Of a stretch of DNA of 64,000 nt, positions 54,071 to 63,556 are shown one piece after another; positions within the stretch are counted from its first letter, which is position 1, and every line of letters begins with the position of its first letter. The position numbers and the translations under genes were made by a program. The notes beneath the pieces are model-generated. The model was given only the letters and a program-made list of their open reading frames with translations. It did no database searches and was not told the origin of the DNA. Source of the stretch: Bacteroidota bacterium (GTDB lineage Bacteria; Bacteroidota; Bacteroidia; Cytophagales; Cyclobacteriaceae); the NCBI GenBank assembly GCA_018266435.1, contig JAFEAL010000004.1, positions 1 to 64,000 on the forward strand. The letters are read 5' to 3'.

Positions 54071-54221
54071 ATAGTGAGTTGTTTTAGTTGTACAAATTTA
54101 ACTTTGATCAGGAGAACATAAAATTATTTTTTGCGAGATTCACTACTGATTATCTTGCGGCAATGATTGGTGTATACGTTCGGCCTCTGACCTGATTTTT
54201 TTAACATATATTTAACAGGTA

Positions 54222-54812
54222 ATGAAATTGGAATTATCTTTTTACCAAAAGAGCAAGGTTACCCGGATAGCCCAACAACTGCTCGGCAAATTGTTGTTCT
54301 CAAAAATAAACAATTGCTTAACCAGTGGAATGATAGTAGAAACTGAAGCCTATTCTGAAATTGAAAAAGGCAGTCATGCCCACCGCGGAAAAACCAGGCG
54401 CAACGAAGTAATGTTTGGCGAAGGAGGAGTGGCTTACGTTTACCTTTGCTACGGAGTACACGAAATGTTTAATGTAGTAACTAATGTAGCAAACAAAGCC
54501 GATGCTATTTTGATACGAGCCCTGCAGCCTATGGCAGGAGCAGACCTAATGATGAAACGAATGAAAGTTGATTCAATGAAACGAATCACCTCCGGGCCCG
54601 GCAAACTAACCAAAGCGATGGGCATCGGAAGAAAATTAAATGGAATTTCATTGAGGTCAGATGAAATTTGGATTGAAGATTGTGGCGTGAACATAAAACC
54701 AAAAGAGATTGTAACCACACCACGCATTGGTATTGACTATGCAGGCAAAGATGCACAGTTGCCGTGGCGTTATTTTATCAAAGAAAATGTATGGGTGAGC
54801 AAACTAAAATGA
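54222..54812 (+). CDS. mpg: 3-Methyladenine DNA glycosylase (AAG/MPG type)
   Basis: 196 aa. AAG fold with MIVETEAYSEIEKGSHAHRGKTRRNEVMFGEGGVAYVYLCYG split by the catalytic Glu (VETEAY) and DNA-intercalating region, and SGPGKLTKAMGI. It excises alkylated purines. Its TGA overlaps the next ATG by 4 bp (ATGA). Confidence 0.95.
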   Translation: MKLELSFYQKSKVTRIAQQLLGKLLFSKINNCLTSGMIVETEAYSEIEKGSHAHRGKTRRNEVMFGEGGVAYVYLCYGVHEMFNVVTNVANKADAILIRALQPMAGADLMMKRMKVDSMKRITSGPGKLTKAMGIGRKLNGISLRSDEIWIEDCGVNIKPKEIVTTPRIGIDYAGKDAQLPWRYFIKENVWVSKLK

Positions 54813-56362
54813 AAATCAGATTTATTTTTGGAGTTATGTTTTTCAGTTGGGTGTTAACCTCAACCGGACAACAAGTAACACCAGCACCCTTTAAGCTGGT
54901 TAACTCACCGTATGACGAGCAGGCACCGGTGATTTCGCCTGATGGAAAAACACTTTATTTTACTATTGCAAACCATCCGCAGAATGTAGGTGGGAAGCGC
55001 GATGCCGGAGACATCTGGGTATCCGTTTTATTGGAGGGACGCTGGCAACCCCCCATTCATGCCGGATCAGAAATTAATGATGCCGGCTACAATGCCGTGG
55101 CCGGATTCAGTGCCGATGGCTCTACACTTTTTCTACTCGGACACTATGGAAAAAACGGTGAGTTGGCCCGAACACAAGGCATCTCTTTTTCAAAGAAAAA
55201 AGATTCGGGTGGATGGTCTGCACCGGAGAATAGTTCAATTCCTTATTTTATAAACCGATCTGAACATTTTTCAGGTACAATCAGCAAAGACGGAAACATT
55301 TTTGTGTTCTCAGCCGAGTCGTACGGCTCTAAAGGAGTAGAAGATATTTATGTGAGCTTGAAAAAAGGTAACGAATGGGGCGAAGCTATTAATCTTGGCC
55401 CGGTCATTAACACTTCTTTTCAGGAGTGGTCGCCTTCACTCAGCGATGACAACCGCACACTCTACTTTTCTTCTAACGGAAGGAAAGGTTTTGGTGGGTT
55501 TGATATTTATACGGCTACACGACTGGACGATAGTTGGACACTTTGGTCAACTCCGTTAAATATGGCTGAGCCACTTAATTCACAAGCCCGCGAATTGTAC
55601 TACCGGGTGTACCCGGCCTTGTCGTTATTTACTACTACCCGCGACAGCGACCGGTATGGAAACATTTTTGCGTGGTTGGATTCAACTCAGGCGGTTAAGC
55701 AGGATACTATAAAATTGCTGCCGAACCGCTACACTGAAAAATCTGTCGGAAGTTTTAAAAAAGTAAAAGTATTTGGTGTGGTTTCTAATTCTAAAAATGG
55801 GGCACTGATCAATGCAAAACTTTTATTCAAAACAGATTCGGTACAACTGCAAACTTTTGCAACCAACGGTAAATTTGAGATAGAAATCCCCTCTACTAAA
55901 GTGTATCACATTGAGATACAAACCCCACATTATGTAAACCTTTCTGAAAGACTGGATATCCACACGTATGAGTTGCAAACTCTGGAAATGAATTTTAAGC
56001 TTCAGCCTATAGAAGTAGGGGCCGTGATCAACCTGAAAAATATTTTGTTTGTTGTAGGCACTACCACGCTGTTAGCTGAATCTTTTTCTGAACTGGATGC
56101 AGTACGAAATTTTCTGCACAATAACCCACAGGTAGAAATTTTATTAGAAGGCCACACCGATAACCGGGGAAACGCAGCGGCCAACCTCGTGTTATCAAAA
56201 CAGCGGGTGGAGGTTATCAAAAAATATTTGGTAGCAAAAGGTATTTCAGCCAAACGAATACAAGGCAAAGGATATGGAGGAGCTAAACCCCTTACCACTG
56301 CCGATAATGAAGATGCCCGCAAACTGAACAGACGTGTGGAGTTTGTAATTGTGAAAGATTGA
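54809..56362 (+). CDS. PD40 propeller / OmpA-domain outer-membrane protein
   Basis: 517 aa from the ATG at 54809, with a signal peptide (RFIFGVMFFSWVLTSTGQQ). Residues 20-270 are PD40/WD40-like repeats (APVISPDGKTLYFT, WSPSLSDDNRTLYFSSNGRKGFGGFDIY). A carboxypeptidase-regulatory-like beta domain follows, then the OmpA C-terminal peptidoglycan-binding domain (LLEGHTDNRGNAAANLVLSKQR, RIQGKGYGGAKP). It anchors the outer membrane to the wall. Translationally coupled to the glycosylase gene. Confidence 0.93.
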   Translation: MKIRFIFGVMFFSWVLTSTGQQVTPAPFKLVNSPYDEQAPVISPDGKTLYFTIANHPQNVGGKRDAGDIWVSVLLEGRWQPPIHAGSEINDAGYNAVAGFSADGSTLFLLGHYGKNGELARTQGISFSKKKDSGGWSAPENSSIPYFINRSEHFSGTISKDGNIFVFSAESYGSKGVEDIYVSLKKGNEWGEAINLGPVINTSFQEWSPSLSDDNRTLYFSSNGRKGFGGFDIYTATRLDDSWTLWSTPLNMAEPLNSQARELYYRVYPALSLFTTTRDSDRYGNIFAWLDSTQAVKQDTIKLLPNRYTEKSVGSFKKVKVFGVVSNSKNGALINAKLLFKTDSVQLQTFATNGKFEIEIPSTKVYHIEIQTPHYVNLSERLDIHTYELQTLEMNFKLQPIEVGAVINLKNILFVVGTTTLLAESFSELDAVRNFLHNNPQVEILLEGHTDNRGNAAANLVLSKQRVEVIKKYLVAKGISAKRIQGKGYGGAKPLTTADNEDARKLNRRVEFVIVKD

Positions 56363-56378
56363 TTAGCTGAGTTTATTA

Positions 56379-58064
56379 TCAATACCCAGCTGCCGTATCA
56401 TCACCGCGGGTGTGATCGGCTCCGCCTTCGAGTTTGCCACCTTTTACTAAAATAGCATCTACCCGGCCGATATTTTTTCGAAGAACAATTTTATGGCCCA
56501 TTTTCACCAAGGCTAAGCTATCACTTTTAGAGATAGCCCTCTCCTCAGGGACAACAATGTCAGGCAGCCATTGGCTGTGTACACGTCTGGCATCTACTGC
56601 CTGCTGCATAGACATGCCGTGTTCTACCACGTTCAGAATGGTTTGAAATACAGAAGTGATAATTGTTGATCCGCCCGGAGTGCCCACAACCATGAATAGT
56701 TCTCCATTTTTTTCAACGATCGTGGGAGACATGGCACTCAGCATTCTTTTTTGAGGTTCGATGCGGTTAGCTTTGGTACCCAGCACACCAAACATGTTAG
56801 GTACGCCAGGCTTGGCACTGAAGTCATCCATTTCGTTGTTCAGAAAAAATCCCGACCCGGCAACTACCACTTTTGAACCAAACCATCCGTTGATGGTAGT
56901 AGTGCTAGACACAGCATTTCCTTTGGAATCAACAATTGAGAAATGAGTAGTTTCCTCTGACTCATAGCCGGCTATTTTTCCTTCCTTCACTTGTGCGCTT
57001 GGTGTAGCCTGATCGGGGTTGAAGGTACTCATCCGCTCATCGTTGTATTGGTCGTCCAGCAGTTCTTTTACCGGGACTTTATAAAAATCCGGATCACCTA
57101 AGTATTTTGTACGGTCGGCATAGACTCTTCGCTCGGCTTCCACCATCAGGTGAATGGTTTTGGCCGAATTAAATCCCCAGGATTTCATTGGATAAGGCTC
57201 AACACATTTGAGTAACTGAATCAAACAAACGCCTCCGCTGGAAGAAGGTGGCATAGAAATGATTTTGTATTCTTTATATATGCCTGTAACCGGCTCTCTC
57301 CATACGGATTTATAATTTTTCAAATCTTCATGAGTAATCAGTCCTTTGCCCCGTTGCATTTCAGATACGATGTCATCGGCTGTTTTGCCTTCGTAAAATC
57401 CGGCCCGACCGTTGTCTCTGATTCGCTCTAAAGTATGACCCAAGTCAATCCACTTTACCGTATCACCGGATTTCCAGTTATTTTTTAGCAGGAATTCGGG
57501 TTTAATGCTATTGTATTTGATCAAATCAGCGCGTGACTCATTGAACCAATTGGCTTCACGCGAAGTAAGGGTAAATCCTTTTAAAGCAAGGTCAATGGCT
57601 GGCTGAACTAAGTCTTTCCAAGGCAGGGTTCCAAATTTTTTGTGGGCTTCCACCATACCATCTACCGAACCGGGCACACCCGAAGCAAGGTGGCCTGAAA
57701 TGCTGAGGTTGGGTATAACATCTCTGTTTTTATCGAGGTACATATCGGTAGTGGCTTTAGCCGGAGCCTTTTCGCGGTAATCAAGGGTGGCGACTGAACC
57801 ATCTTTCATTCGTACCACCATGTATCCACCGCCACCAATGTTTCCGGCTGCCGGAAAAACAACGGCCAACGCAAACTGCACGGCTATGGCCGCGTCAACA
57901 GCGTTACCTCCTTTTTTTAAAATAGCAACTCCTGTCTGTGAAGCTAATGGATGGGCTGTGACCACCATGGCCGAGTCAGCCATGAGTCCTGTCTTTTTTT
58001 CTGCTACCTGTTGTTGACAAGCGAGCAGGCCGATTGCCAACAAAAGAGTGAATAGTCGTTTCAT
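56379..58064 (-). CDS. ggt: Gamma-glutamyltransferase (lipoprotein)
   Basis: 561 aa. N-terminal lipoprotein signal with LLACQQQ lipobox. Ntn-hydrolase features: the self-cleavage and nucleophile Thr in [36 protein letters not shown], and [12 protein letters not shown]. It cleaves or transfers gamma-glutamyl groups such as from glutathione in the periplasm. Its end lies 16 bp from the convergent OmpA-like gene. Confidence 0.95.
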   Translation of the reverse strand: MKRLFTLLLAIGLLACQQQVAEKKTGLMADSAMVVTAHPLASQTGVAILKKGGNAVDAAIAVQFALAVVFPAAGNIGGGGYMVVRMKDGSVATLDYREKAPAKATTDMYLDKNRDVIPNLSISGHLASGVPGSVDGMVEAHKKFGTLPWKDLVQPAIDLALKGFTLTSREANWFNESRADLIKYNSIKPEFLLKNNWKSGDTVKWIDLGHTLERIRDNGRAGFYEGKTADDIVSEMQRGKGLITHEDLKNYKSVWREPVTGIYKEYKIISMPPSSSGGVCLIQLLKCVEPYPMKSWGFNSAKTIHLMVEAERRVYADRTKYLGDPDFYKVPVKELLDDQYNDERMSTFNPDQATPSAQVKEGKIAGYESEETTHFSIVDSKGNAVSSTTTINGWFGSKVVVAGSGFFLNNEMDDFSAKPGVPNMFGVLGTKANRIEPQKRMLSAMSPTIVEKNGELFMVVGTPGGSTIITSVFQTILNVVEHGMSMQQAVDARRVHSQWLPDIVVPEERAISKSDSLALVKMGHKIVLRKNIGRVDAILVKGGKLEGGADHTRGDDTAAGY

Positions 58065-58155
58065 GGAAATTATTTCAAGTTTACCGTTTTAAATGTATTA
58101 TTTCCGCCTGAACAAAAGTAGCTTTACGAAGAATAATCACACAATTAATTGATGA

Positions 58156-58785
58156 ATGGGCTTGCGTAAGGAGAAAGCGGCTCGCCTAAAATTGGCCGTG
58201 CTCGATGCAACATTGAAGTTGATCGGCAAAAAATCATTTGGCGATTTATACGTGGACGAGATTTGTGCCAAGATCAAAATTTCGAAAGTAACGCTGTTCA
58301 GTTACTTCCCTCAGAAAGAGGACATCTTACTTTACTATTTTCGTATTTGGTGCTTGAAACGGGCCGTTGAGTTGCATGAAAAGCCAAAAGAAGGACTAAG
58401 CGGCATTTACTTTATTTTTGATAAACTAAGCGAAGATGCGGAGAACAATCCCGGGATAATTCTGAGTTTGTTTGCTTACCTGGCCGACCTTAGGCGTACC
58501 CTCAAACCTTTTCCGGTGAAGGTGGAAGAAAAAAAACTGCTTTTTCCGACCATTGAAAATATTCAGAATGTAGAGATTCAATCGATCGAGCAGTTGTTTG
58601 AAAAATTTTCTCTGGAGGCTATTTTTAAGAAAGAGATTACCAAAACTACATCTACACGAGACATAGCTCACTTGCTGATTGCAATTTTTTACGGATCGGT
58701 AGTTACGGCACACATTAACCAGATCACCCCATTGAAGATATTCTTTCGCAAAAATCTTGACTTTACCCTGAAGGGGCTTCAGTAG
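58156..58785 (+). CDS. TetR/AcrR family transcriptional regulator
   Basis: 209 aa. N-terminal TetR helix-turn-helix (FGDLYVDEICAKIKISKVTLFSYFPQKEDILLYYF) followed by an all-helical ligand domain without recognisable specificity. Divergent from ggt, which it may control. Its 3' end overlaps the convergent small lipoprotein gene by 7 bp. Confidence 0.9.
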   Translation: MGLRKEKAARLKLAVLDATLKLIGKKSFGDLYVDEICAKIKISKVTLFSYFPQKEDILLYYFRIWCLKRAVELHEKPKEGLSGIYFIFDKLSEDAENNPGIILSLFAYLADLRRTLKPFPVKVEEKKLLFPTIENIQNVEIQSIEQLFEKFSLEAIFKKEITKTTSTRDIAHLLIAIFYGSVVTAHINQITPLKIFFRKNLDFTLKGLQ

Positions 58786-58988
58786 TTTATTTTCAGTGTT
58801 TGGGTTTTTGTGGTGCGTCTTTTAAACAGGTGTATGTGGCGAACGCCCACCGGAATATCAATCAGGTATTTATTACCGGCCGGCCACACATTATGAGTTT
58901 TAGGACGCAGAACTTTGGTGCTGGTCTTAGACGAGTGACAAGAGGTCAGTAGTACTGCTAATAAAATCAAAAAAACTATTCGCAACAT
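58779..58988 (-). CDS. Small lipoprotein
   Basis: 69 aa with a lipoprotein signal (FLILLAVLLTSC, lipobox LTSC) and a mature basic segment of about 52 residues (KVLRPKTHNVWPAGNKYL, HLFKRRTTKTQTLKINY). No known family. The convincing lipobox and lack of conflict beyond a 7-bp overlap support a real gene. Confidence 0.6.
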   Translation of the reverse strand: MLRIVFLILLAVLLTSCHSSKTSTKVLRPKTHNVWPAGNKYLIDIPVGVRHIHLFKRRTTKTQTLKINY

Positions 58989-59073
58989 ATTTTACAATGC
59001 CCTAAAATAGCTTTTTATTTCTACTTGCAAATTTTAACTTGACCGGCAAAACAATCAGACAATCACTGAAACT

Positions 59074-59856
59074 ATGGCTTTTCAATTTTTAAAGTACGAA
59101 GTGAATGGGGGAGTAGGTACCATTACACTTAACCGCCCCGAGGTATACAATGCACTGAATGATGAACTTACGTTTGAACTACAAGAAGCTATCCGGTTAA
59201 CGGCCAAAGACGATGCTGTACGAGTGGTAGTACTCACAGGCGAAGGAAAAGCTTTTTGCTCCGGGCAGGATCTAAAATCTTCTTCCCAACAAGGCAAGCG
59301 TTCTTTTCTTGAGTCGCTACGCAAGAGGTATAACCCACTTATTTTAGGCATGCGCAATTTGCCTAAACCAATTGTATGCCGCCTGAACGGTGTGGCTGCC
59401 GGTGCCGGGTGCTCCATTGCTTTAGCATGTGATATTATAGTGGCGGCACATAACGCTGTGCTGATAGAAGTATTTATTAATATCGGCCTTGTGCCCGATT
59501 CAGGTTCGGGGTACTTTCTTCCCCGCTTAGTGAGTATGGCCAAAGCCTTTGAACTCTGCAGCATGGGAACAAAAGTGAATGCAGCGGAGGCAGCTAAGCT
59601 TGGGTTGATCAATAAAGTAGCAGAAGAAGGAAAACTGGACGAAGCAGTGAAGCACTATACCGACTATTTTGCCAGTGCACCGACCAAGTCGATTGGGTTC
59701 ATCAAAAAGATGCTGAACAAATCGGCTACCTCATCGCTGGAAGAAATGCTCGAGTACGAAGCCTACCTTCAGCAAACGGCTGGTGATACGCACGACCACA
59801 AAGAGGGGGTACAAGCATTTCTAGAAAAAAGGAAACCGGTTTTTATCGGAAAATAA
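59074..59856 (+). CDS. Enoyl-CoA hydratase/isomerase family protein (PaaG-like)
   Basis: 260 aa crotonase-fold enzyme. Oxyanion-hole motifs are GEGKAFCSGQDL and NGVAAGAGCSIALACDII, and the acid region VPDSGSGYFLPRLV resembles PaaG (ring 1,2-epoxyphenylacetyl-CoA isomerase) rather than the Glu-Glu hydratases. The rest of a paa cluster is absent here, so the exact reaction is uncertain. Its stop abuts the stop of the convergent beta-barrel gene. Confidence 0.9.
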   Translation: MAFQFLKYEVNGGVGTITLNRPEVYNALNDELTFELQEAIRLTAKDDAVRVVVLTGEGKAFCSGQDLKSSSQQGKRSFLESLRKRYNPLILGMRNLPKPIVCRLNGVAAGAGCSIALACDIIVAAHNAVLIEVFINIGLVPDSGSGYFLPRLVSMAKAFELCSMGTKVNAAEAAKLGLINKVAEEGKLDEAVKHYTDYFASAPTKSIGFIKKMLNKSATSSLEEMLEYEAYLQQTAGDTHDHKEGVQAFLEKRKPVFIGK

Positions 59857-60600
59857 TTATAGTCCGTTCAGCGAAATACCAATAGTCATGGTATTCATAC
59901 CGGTTTGAGACGGGCCCGAATTTCCTGAAAAGTAAGGCGATAAATTATACTGCCAAAACACATTGAAGTTGCCAATGCCCAGGCGAGTGTAAAATCCGTA
60001 GCGCAACTGGTTTAACCCATGTGTTTGTTTGTCTTTGTACACGCCCGAAACTCCGTTTTGAGTATATTTTATTTTTGTGTGGCTCTCTAGTAAAAAACCA
60101 ACCCGCCCGCCCACGGCTACATTAAACCCGCTCGATGGATTTTTTGGATTGGTATCAAACCTGAATTCTACAGGCATCAGGTCAAAGTAATTGGCTACGA
60201 GCATGCTTTTTTGTACACTCACCGAGCCCGAAGCAAAAAAAGGTAACTGAGTAACCTGCACCAAATCATACGATTGATCACTGCCGATTATTTCACTCAG
60301 GGTATAATTGTTGGTAAACTTAAATCGCTCAAAGGCAAAGCCACCACCGGGGTTGTAGCTGAATTTTGATTTACCCAGTTGAATGGGGTAATGATAATAG
60401 ACATCGAGTGTGCGCGACCCCCAAAATCCCTGGTTAAAGTTGGCAGGCCTGCTTTGACCGTTATTGAACCCCAAATCAAGCATGAAATATCCGGGAATAT
60501 CCGGTCGATAGGCTTTCTTTTTTTTGTCTTGGGCATGTAGCGCGGCTAAAGCAATCAGCACTAAAACACAAGCAAGAGAGTATTTCTTTATCATTTTCAT
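59857..60600 (-). CDS. Outer-membrane beta-barrel protein (PorT-like)
   Basis: About 247 aa, start at ATG 60600 (MKMIKKYSLACVLVLIALAALHA signal) or ATG 60594. The mature part has alternating strands with Gly/Tyr/Phe (YFMLDLGFNNGQSRP, GGGFAFERFKFTNN, FYTRLGIGNFNVFWQYNL), typical of small Bacteroidetes outer-membrane barrels. No function can be assigned. Confidence 0.82.
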   Translation of the reverse strand: MKMIKKYSLACVLVLIALAALHAQDKKKKAYRPDIPGYFMLDLGFNNGQSRPANFNQGFWGSRTLDVYYHYPIQLGKSKFSYNPGGGFAFERFKFTNNYTLSEIIGSDQSYDLVQVTQLPFFASGSVSVQKSMLVANYFDLMPVEFRFDTNPKNPSSGFNVAVGGRVGFLLESHTKIKYTQNGVSGVYKDKQTHGLNQLRYGFYTRLGIGNFNVFWQYNLSPYFSGNSGPSQTGMNTMTIGISLNGL

Positions 60601-60727
60601 TTTTATGAAGCGGCAAAAATACACTTTCCACCGACAAATTTCTTATTTTATAAAGAGCGATTAGCTTCTTTAAAAGTTTTACCCGCCAGTAATTATTTCA
60701 TCTTAGAGACAATCGGGCAGGGCAACG

Positions 60728-60758
60728 TTTGGCAGACGGATTTATTCTCTTAAATTTG
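60728..60758 (+). promoter_or_regulatory. Consensus Bacteroidetes promoter of tRNA-Arg
   Basis: TTTG (60728-60731), 19 bp, TAAATTTG (60751-60758): an exact match to TTTG-N19-TAnnTTTG. The tRNA begins 17 bp after the -7 box. Confidence 0.85.
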
Positions 60759-60775
60759 CCGCTTAAATTTTTATT

Positions 60776-60849
60776 GGGCCCGTAGCTTAACTGAATAGAG
60801 CATCTGACTACGGATCAGAAGGTTGGGGGTTTGACTCCCTCCGGGCCCA
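60776..60849 (+). tRNA. tRNA-Arg (anticodon ACG)
   Basis: A normal 74-nt tRNA. Acceptor GGGCCCG pairs with CGGGCCC, anticodon stem TCTGA/TCAGA encloses loop CTACGGA (anticodon ACG), and the T loop is TTTGACT. CCA is not encoded. A perfect promoter precedes it. Confidence 0.95.
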
Positions 60850-60946
60850 CAAATGTATTTGGTTAGGCCAACGATGTTGCCTATCTCGATTTTTAAACTT
60901 TTTAGTACAATAAGGCATCATTAGTTCTGTTTAAGGTAATAATAGA

Positions 60947-62284
60947 ATGCGCGGTTGGCAGTTTTCCCTTTCAATATTGAGTATTGCGGCAGTTTTTGGC
61001 TGGTCGTGCGAAGACCCCAATACATTAGCTGTAAGCAAGGTGTTTAGCAACAACAACCTGGAGACTATCTATAGCGATACCTTTTCTGTGGTTACATCGA
61101 CCGTACAATTGGATACATTTTTAACTGGCAACACAGGAACCGTGCTGCTGGGGAGATACCACGACAATCAGTTGGGTACGGTATCTTCGTCTTCGTATTT
61201 TCAGTTATCTTATAGTTATCCCTTTCAGCCCACATTCCAGTCATATTTTGACTCGATGGTATTGGTTCTTTTTTATAATAAAACCTTTAGTGGTGACACC
61301 ACTCAAACATTAAAACTAAACGGCTACCAGGTGCTGGAAGATATTATACCCAGAAGAGTTCCGATAGGAAGCGTGCAATTATCAGCATTTGGTAACTACA
61401 ATGGATTTTTTAGCTCCACGCAATTTGCTCACTCCTCGAGCCCTATTTTTTCAAAATCAGTAAAACTCTTTCCACACCGGGATACGGTAACACTGCGCCT
61501 GCCAGACAGCTACGGTGCCAACTGGTTCAGGTTAGCACAGATAGACTCTGGAAATATTTTTTCGCGACCTGATATTTTCAGCTACGCTTTTTTCAAAGGT
61601 CTTTATGTAGCACCTGACCCATCTTCTACAGCCAGTGTAGCCGGGTTTACGACAAGTAAACTAAGGCTTCGCATTTATTATAGAAAATTAGTAAATGGAT
61701 TATTGAGAAACACGCACTATGATTTTATGGTTAATGGTGGGTTTCAGTTTAATAATATTCAATACGATCGGTCAGGAACTTTGCTCAGTTCACTACAACC
61801 AAATAAAAGTATATCTACAACGCTTACCAATAACATTGGCTATGTACAAGCCGGAACAGGATTGGTTACACGCCTTGATTTTCCTTCTGTAAAATCATTT
61901 TTCTCTAATAACCACAATGTATTATTGAACGCAGCCTATTTGACAGTTTCTCCAGAGCCGGGTTCATTTCCTCTGAACTTATTACCACCTAGTACTTTGC
62001 AACTGTATGCCACTGACCAAACCAATGTGCCGATTGTTACTTTTGGCGGGGCCAATGCGGCAATAGTTTATGACAATATTTATGGAATAAACACACACTA
62101 TTTATTTACACTTTATTCCTATTTTTTCGGTCAGATAAAAAGCAGTACCAATTACATTACTCCTGTTTTTATAACCCCCGGAGGAAGCCTGGGAGGCAAT
62201 GTGCAAAGAGTATTCATTGCCGACCGGTTTCAAGGTTATAGCAGAATAAAACTTCAACTCTACTACACTTATGTACCTAACTAA
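60947..62284 (+). CDS. DUF4270 family lipoprotein
   Basis: 445 aa with a lipoprotein signal (LSILSIAAVFGWSCEDP). The body follows the DUF4270 pattern: SDTFSVVTSTVQLDTF, LLGRYHDNQLGTVSSSSYFQL, and YDSMVLVLFYN-like FDSMVLVLFYNKTFSGDTT. Function unknown; outer-membrane location is likely. Its 3' end precedes the kelch gene, probably in one transcript. Confidence 0.9.
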   Translation: MRGWQFSLSILSIAAVFGWSCEDPNTLAVSKVFSNNNLETIYSDTFSVVTSTVQLDTFLTGNTGTVLLGRYHDNQLGTVSSSSYFQLSYSYPFQPTFQSYFDSMVLVLFYNKTFSGDTTQTLKLNGYQVLEDIIPRRVPIGSVQLSAFGNYNGFFSSTQFAHSSSPIFSKSVKLFPHRDTVTLRLPDSYGANWFRLAQIDSGNIFSRPDIFSYAFFKGLYVAPDPSSTASVAGFTTSKLRLRIYYRKLVNGLLRNTHYDFMVNGGFQFNNIQYDRSGTLLSSLQPNKSISTTLTNNIGYVQAGTGLVTRLDFPSVKSFFSNNHNVLLNAAYLTVSPEPGSFPLNLLPPSTLQLYATDQTNVPIVTFGGANAAIVYDNIYGINTHYLFTLYSYFFGQIKSSTNYITPVFITPGGSLGGNVQRVFIADRFQGYSRIKLQLYYTYVPN

Positions 62285-62294
62285 ATCAACTTAT

Positions 62295-63491
62295 ATGAAG
62301 CGATTTTTTATCCTTTCAGGCGGCTTACTTGTTATGCTGGGTCTTATGATCGGCTTAGAGTCTTGCAGCAACCCCAGTACAACTACTTTACCCGGAAGCT
62401 GGGACAGGATGGGCAGTTTTGCCGGAATACCCAGACAGGGCGCGGTTAGCTTTGTAATCAATGACATTGCTTATGTGGGGTTGGGGTACAACGGATTGAA
62501 CAACATTGCCACTGCATTTTTAACTGATTTTTGGAAATACGACCCGGTAGCTGATGCCTGGTATCAGGTGGCTTCATTTCCCGGAGCAGGAAGAAGGGAT
62601 GCTGTTGCATTTGTTATGAATGGTAAAGCATATGTTGGAACTGGTTACAATATCCCAAATGGCGTAAATAATCCTTTGAGCGACTTTTACCAGTTTGATC
62701 CTGCGGGTGGTGTGGCCGGGTCTGGCGCATGGACCCGCGTATCAGATTTTGGTGTGCAACAAGATACTGTAGTACTTTTGGCTCGCTACGGCTGCGGTGC
62801 ATTTACTGTTAACGGTCGCGGATTTGTAGGTTGGGGTAATGATGTCAACCTGTACGACTACAAAGACTTGTGGGAGTTTGTTCCTACAGCTAACTCACCT
62901 AAGTCAGTTTACCCCGGTGTTTGGATTCAACGGCCTGGAGCAGGTTCAAAAAGAGCATTTCCTTTCATCTTTGTTATCAATGACGGGCACAATGATATGG
63001 CTTATGTAGGTGGTGGGTATGATCAGGCCGGAGGCCAATCGTACCCGGTTGATTTTATCCGGTTTGATGTGAGTCAGTTAAGCAATAGCGGATCAGGCAG
63101 CCCGTGGAGTTATTTAAATGGGTTAACCGGAAAAGACAAAAACGGAAACGCCATCACCCAGCCGCGCCCGCGCCAGCAAGCATCAACGTTTTCTATTAAC
63201 GGCTATGGCTACATTACCATGGGCACAGCCGGTGGTGGTGACACCTGGCAGTATGTGCCCGCGGTATTCGATGCCAACGGAAATATTATCAGTGGAGATA
63301 TATGGAATCAATATTTTTCTATCACAACCAATGTGCCCATCACCGGGGCAGCCCGCACTGATGCTGTAGGTTTTACGGTTAGTGTAAGCGGAAAGAGTTA
63401 CGGTATTTTAACTACCGGTGGAAATGGCAGCAGCAGTTTTGATGACTGCTGGCGGTTTGATCCTACCGGTATAGAACCTGATTATAAGTAA
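62295..63491 (+). CDS. Kelch-type beta-propeller lipoprotein
   Basis: 398 aa from the ATG at 62295. A lipoprotein signal (FFILSGGLLVMLGLMIGLESCSN) is followed by kelch repeats of about 50 residues, e.g. GAVSFVINDIAYVGLGYN, DAVAFVMNGKAYVGTGYN, GCGAFTVNGRGFVGWGND and ASTFSINGYGYITMGTA. These form a surface beta-propeller, probably binding partner proteins or glycans. The longer frame from 62271 would overlap DUF4270. Confidence 0.9.
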   Translation: MKRFFILSGGLLVMLGLMIGLESCSNPSTTTLPGSWDRMGSFAGIPRQGAVSFVINDIAYVGLGYNGLNNIATAFLTDFWKYDPVADAWYQVASFPGAGRRDAVAFVMNGKAYVGTGYNIPNGVNNPLSDFYQFDPAGGVAGSGAWTRVSDFGVQQDTVVLLARYGCGAFTVNGRGFVGWGNDVNLYDYKDLWEFVPTANSPKSVYPGVWIQRPGAGSKRAFPFIFVINDGHNDMAYVGGGYDQAGGQSYPVDFIRFDVSQLSNSGSGSPWSYLNGLTGKDKNGNAITQPRPRQQASTFSINGYGYITMGTAGGGDTWQYVPAVFDANGNIISGDIWNQYFSITTNVPITGAARTDAVGFTVSVSGKSYGILTTGGNGSSSFDDCWRFDPTGIEPDYK

Positions 63492-63509
63492 GAGTAGCAA
63501 CCATTGAAA

Positions 63510-63540
63510 TGAAAAATCCGGACATGTTCCGGATTTTTCA
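63510..63540. terminator. Bidirectional terminator
   Basis: TGAAAAATCCGGA / TTCCGGATTTTTCA forms a long stem with T runs on both strands, between the convergent kelch and PHP-phosphoesterase genes. Confidence 0.85.
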
Positions 63541-63556
63541 TGTGTAGGTAACCCGA

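Noticed and set aside
59082-59612. 176-residue minus-strand frame opposite the enoyl-CoA hydratase gene
   Set aside because: Antisense shadow of a well-supported crotonase gene, without domain features of its own.
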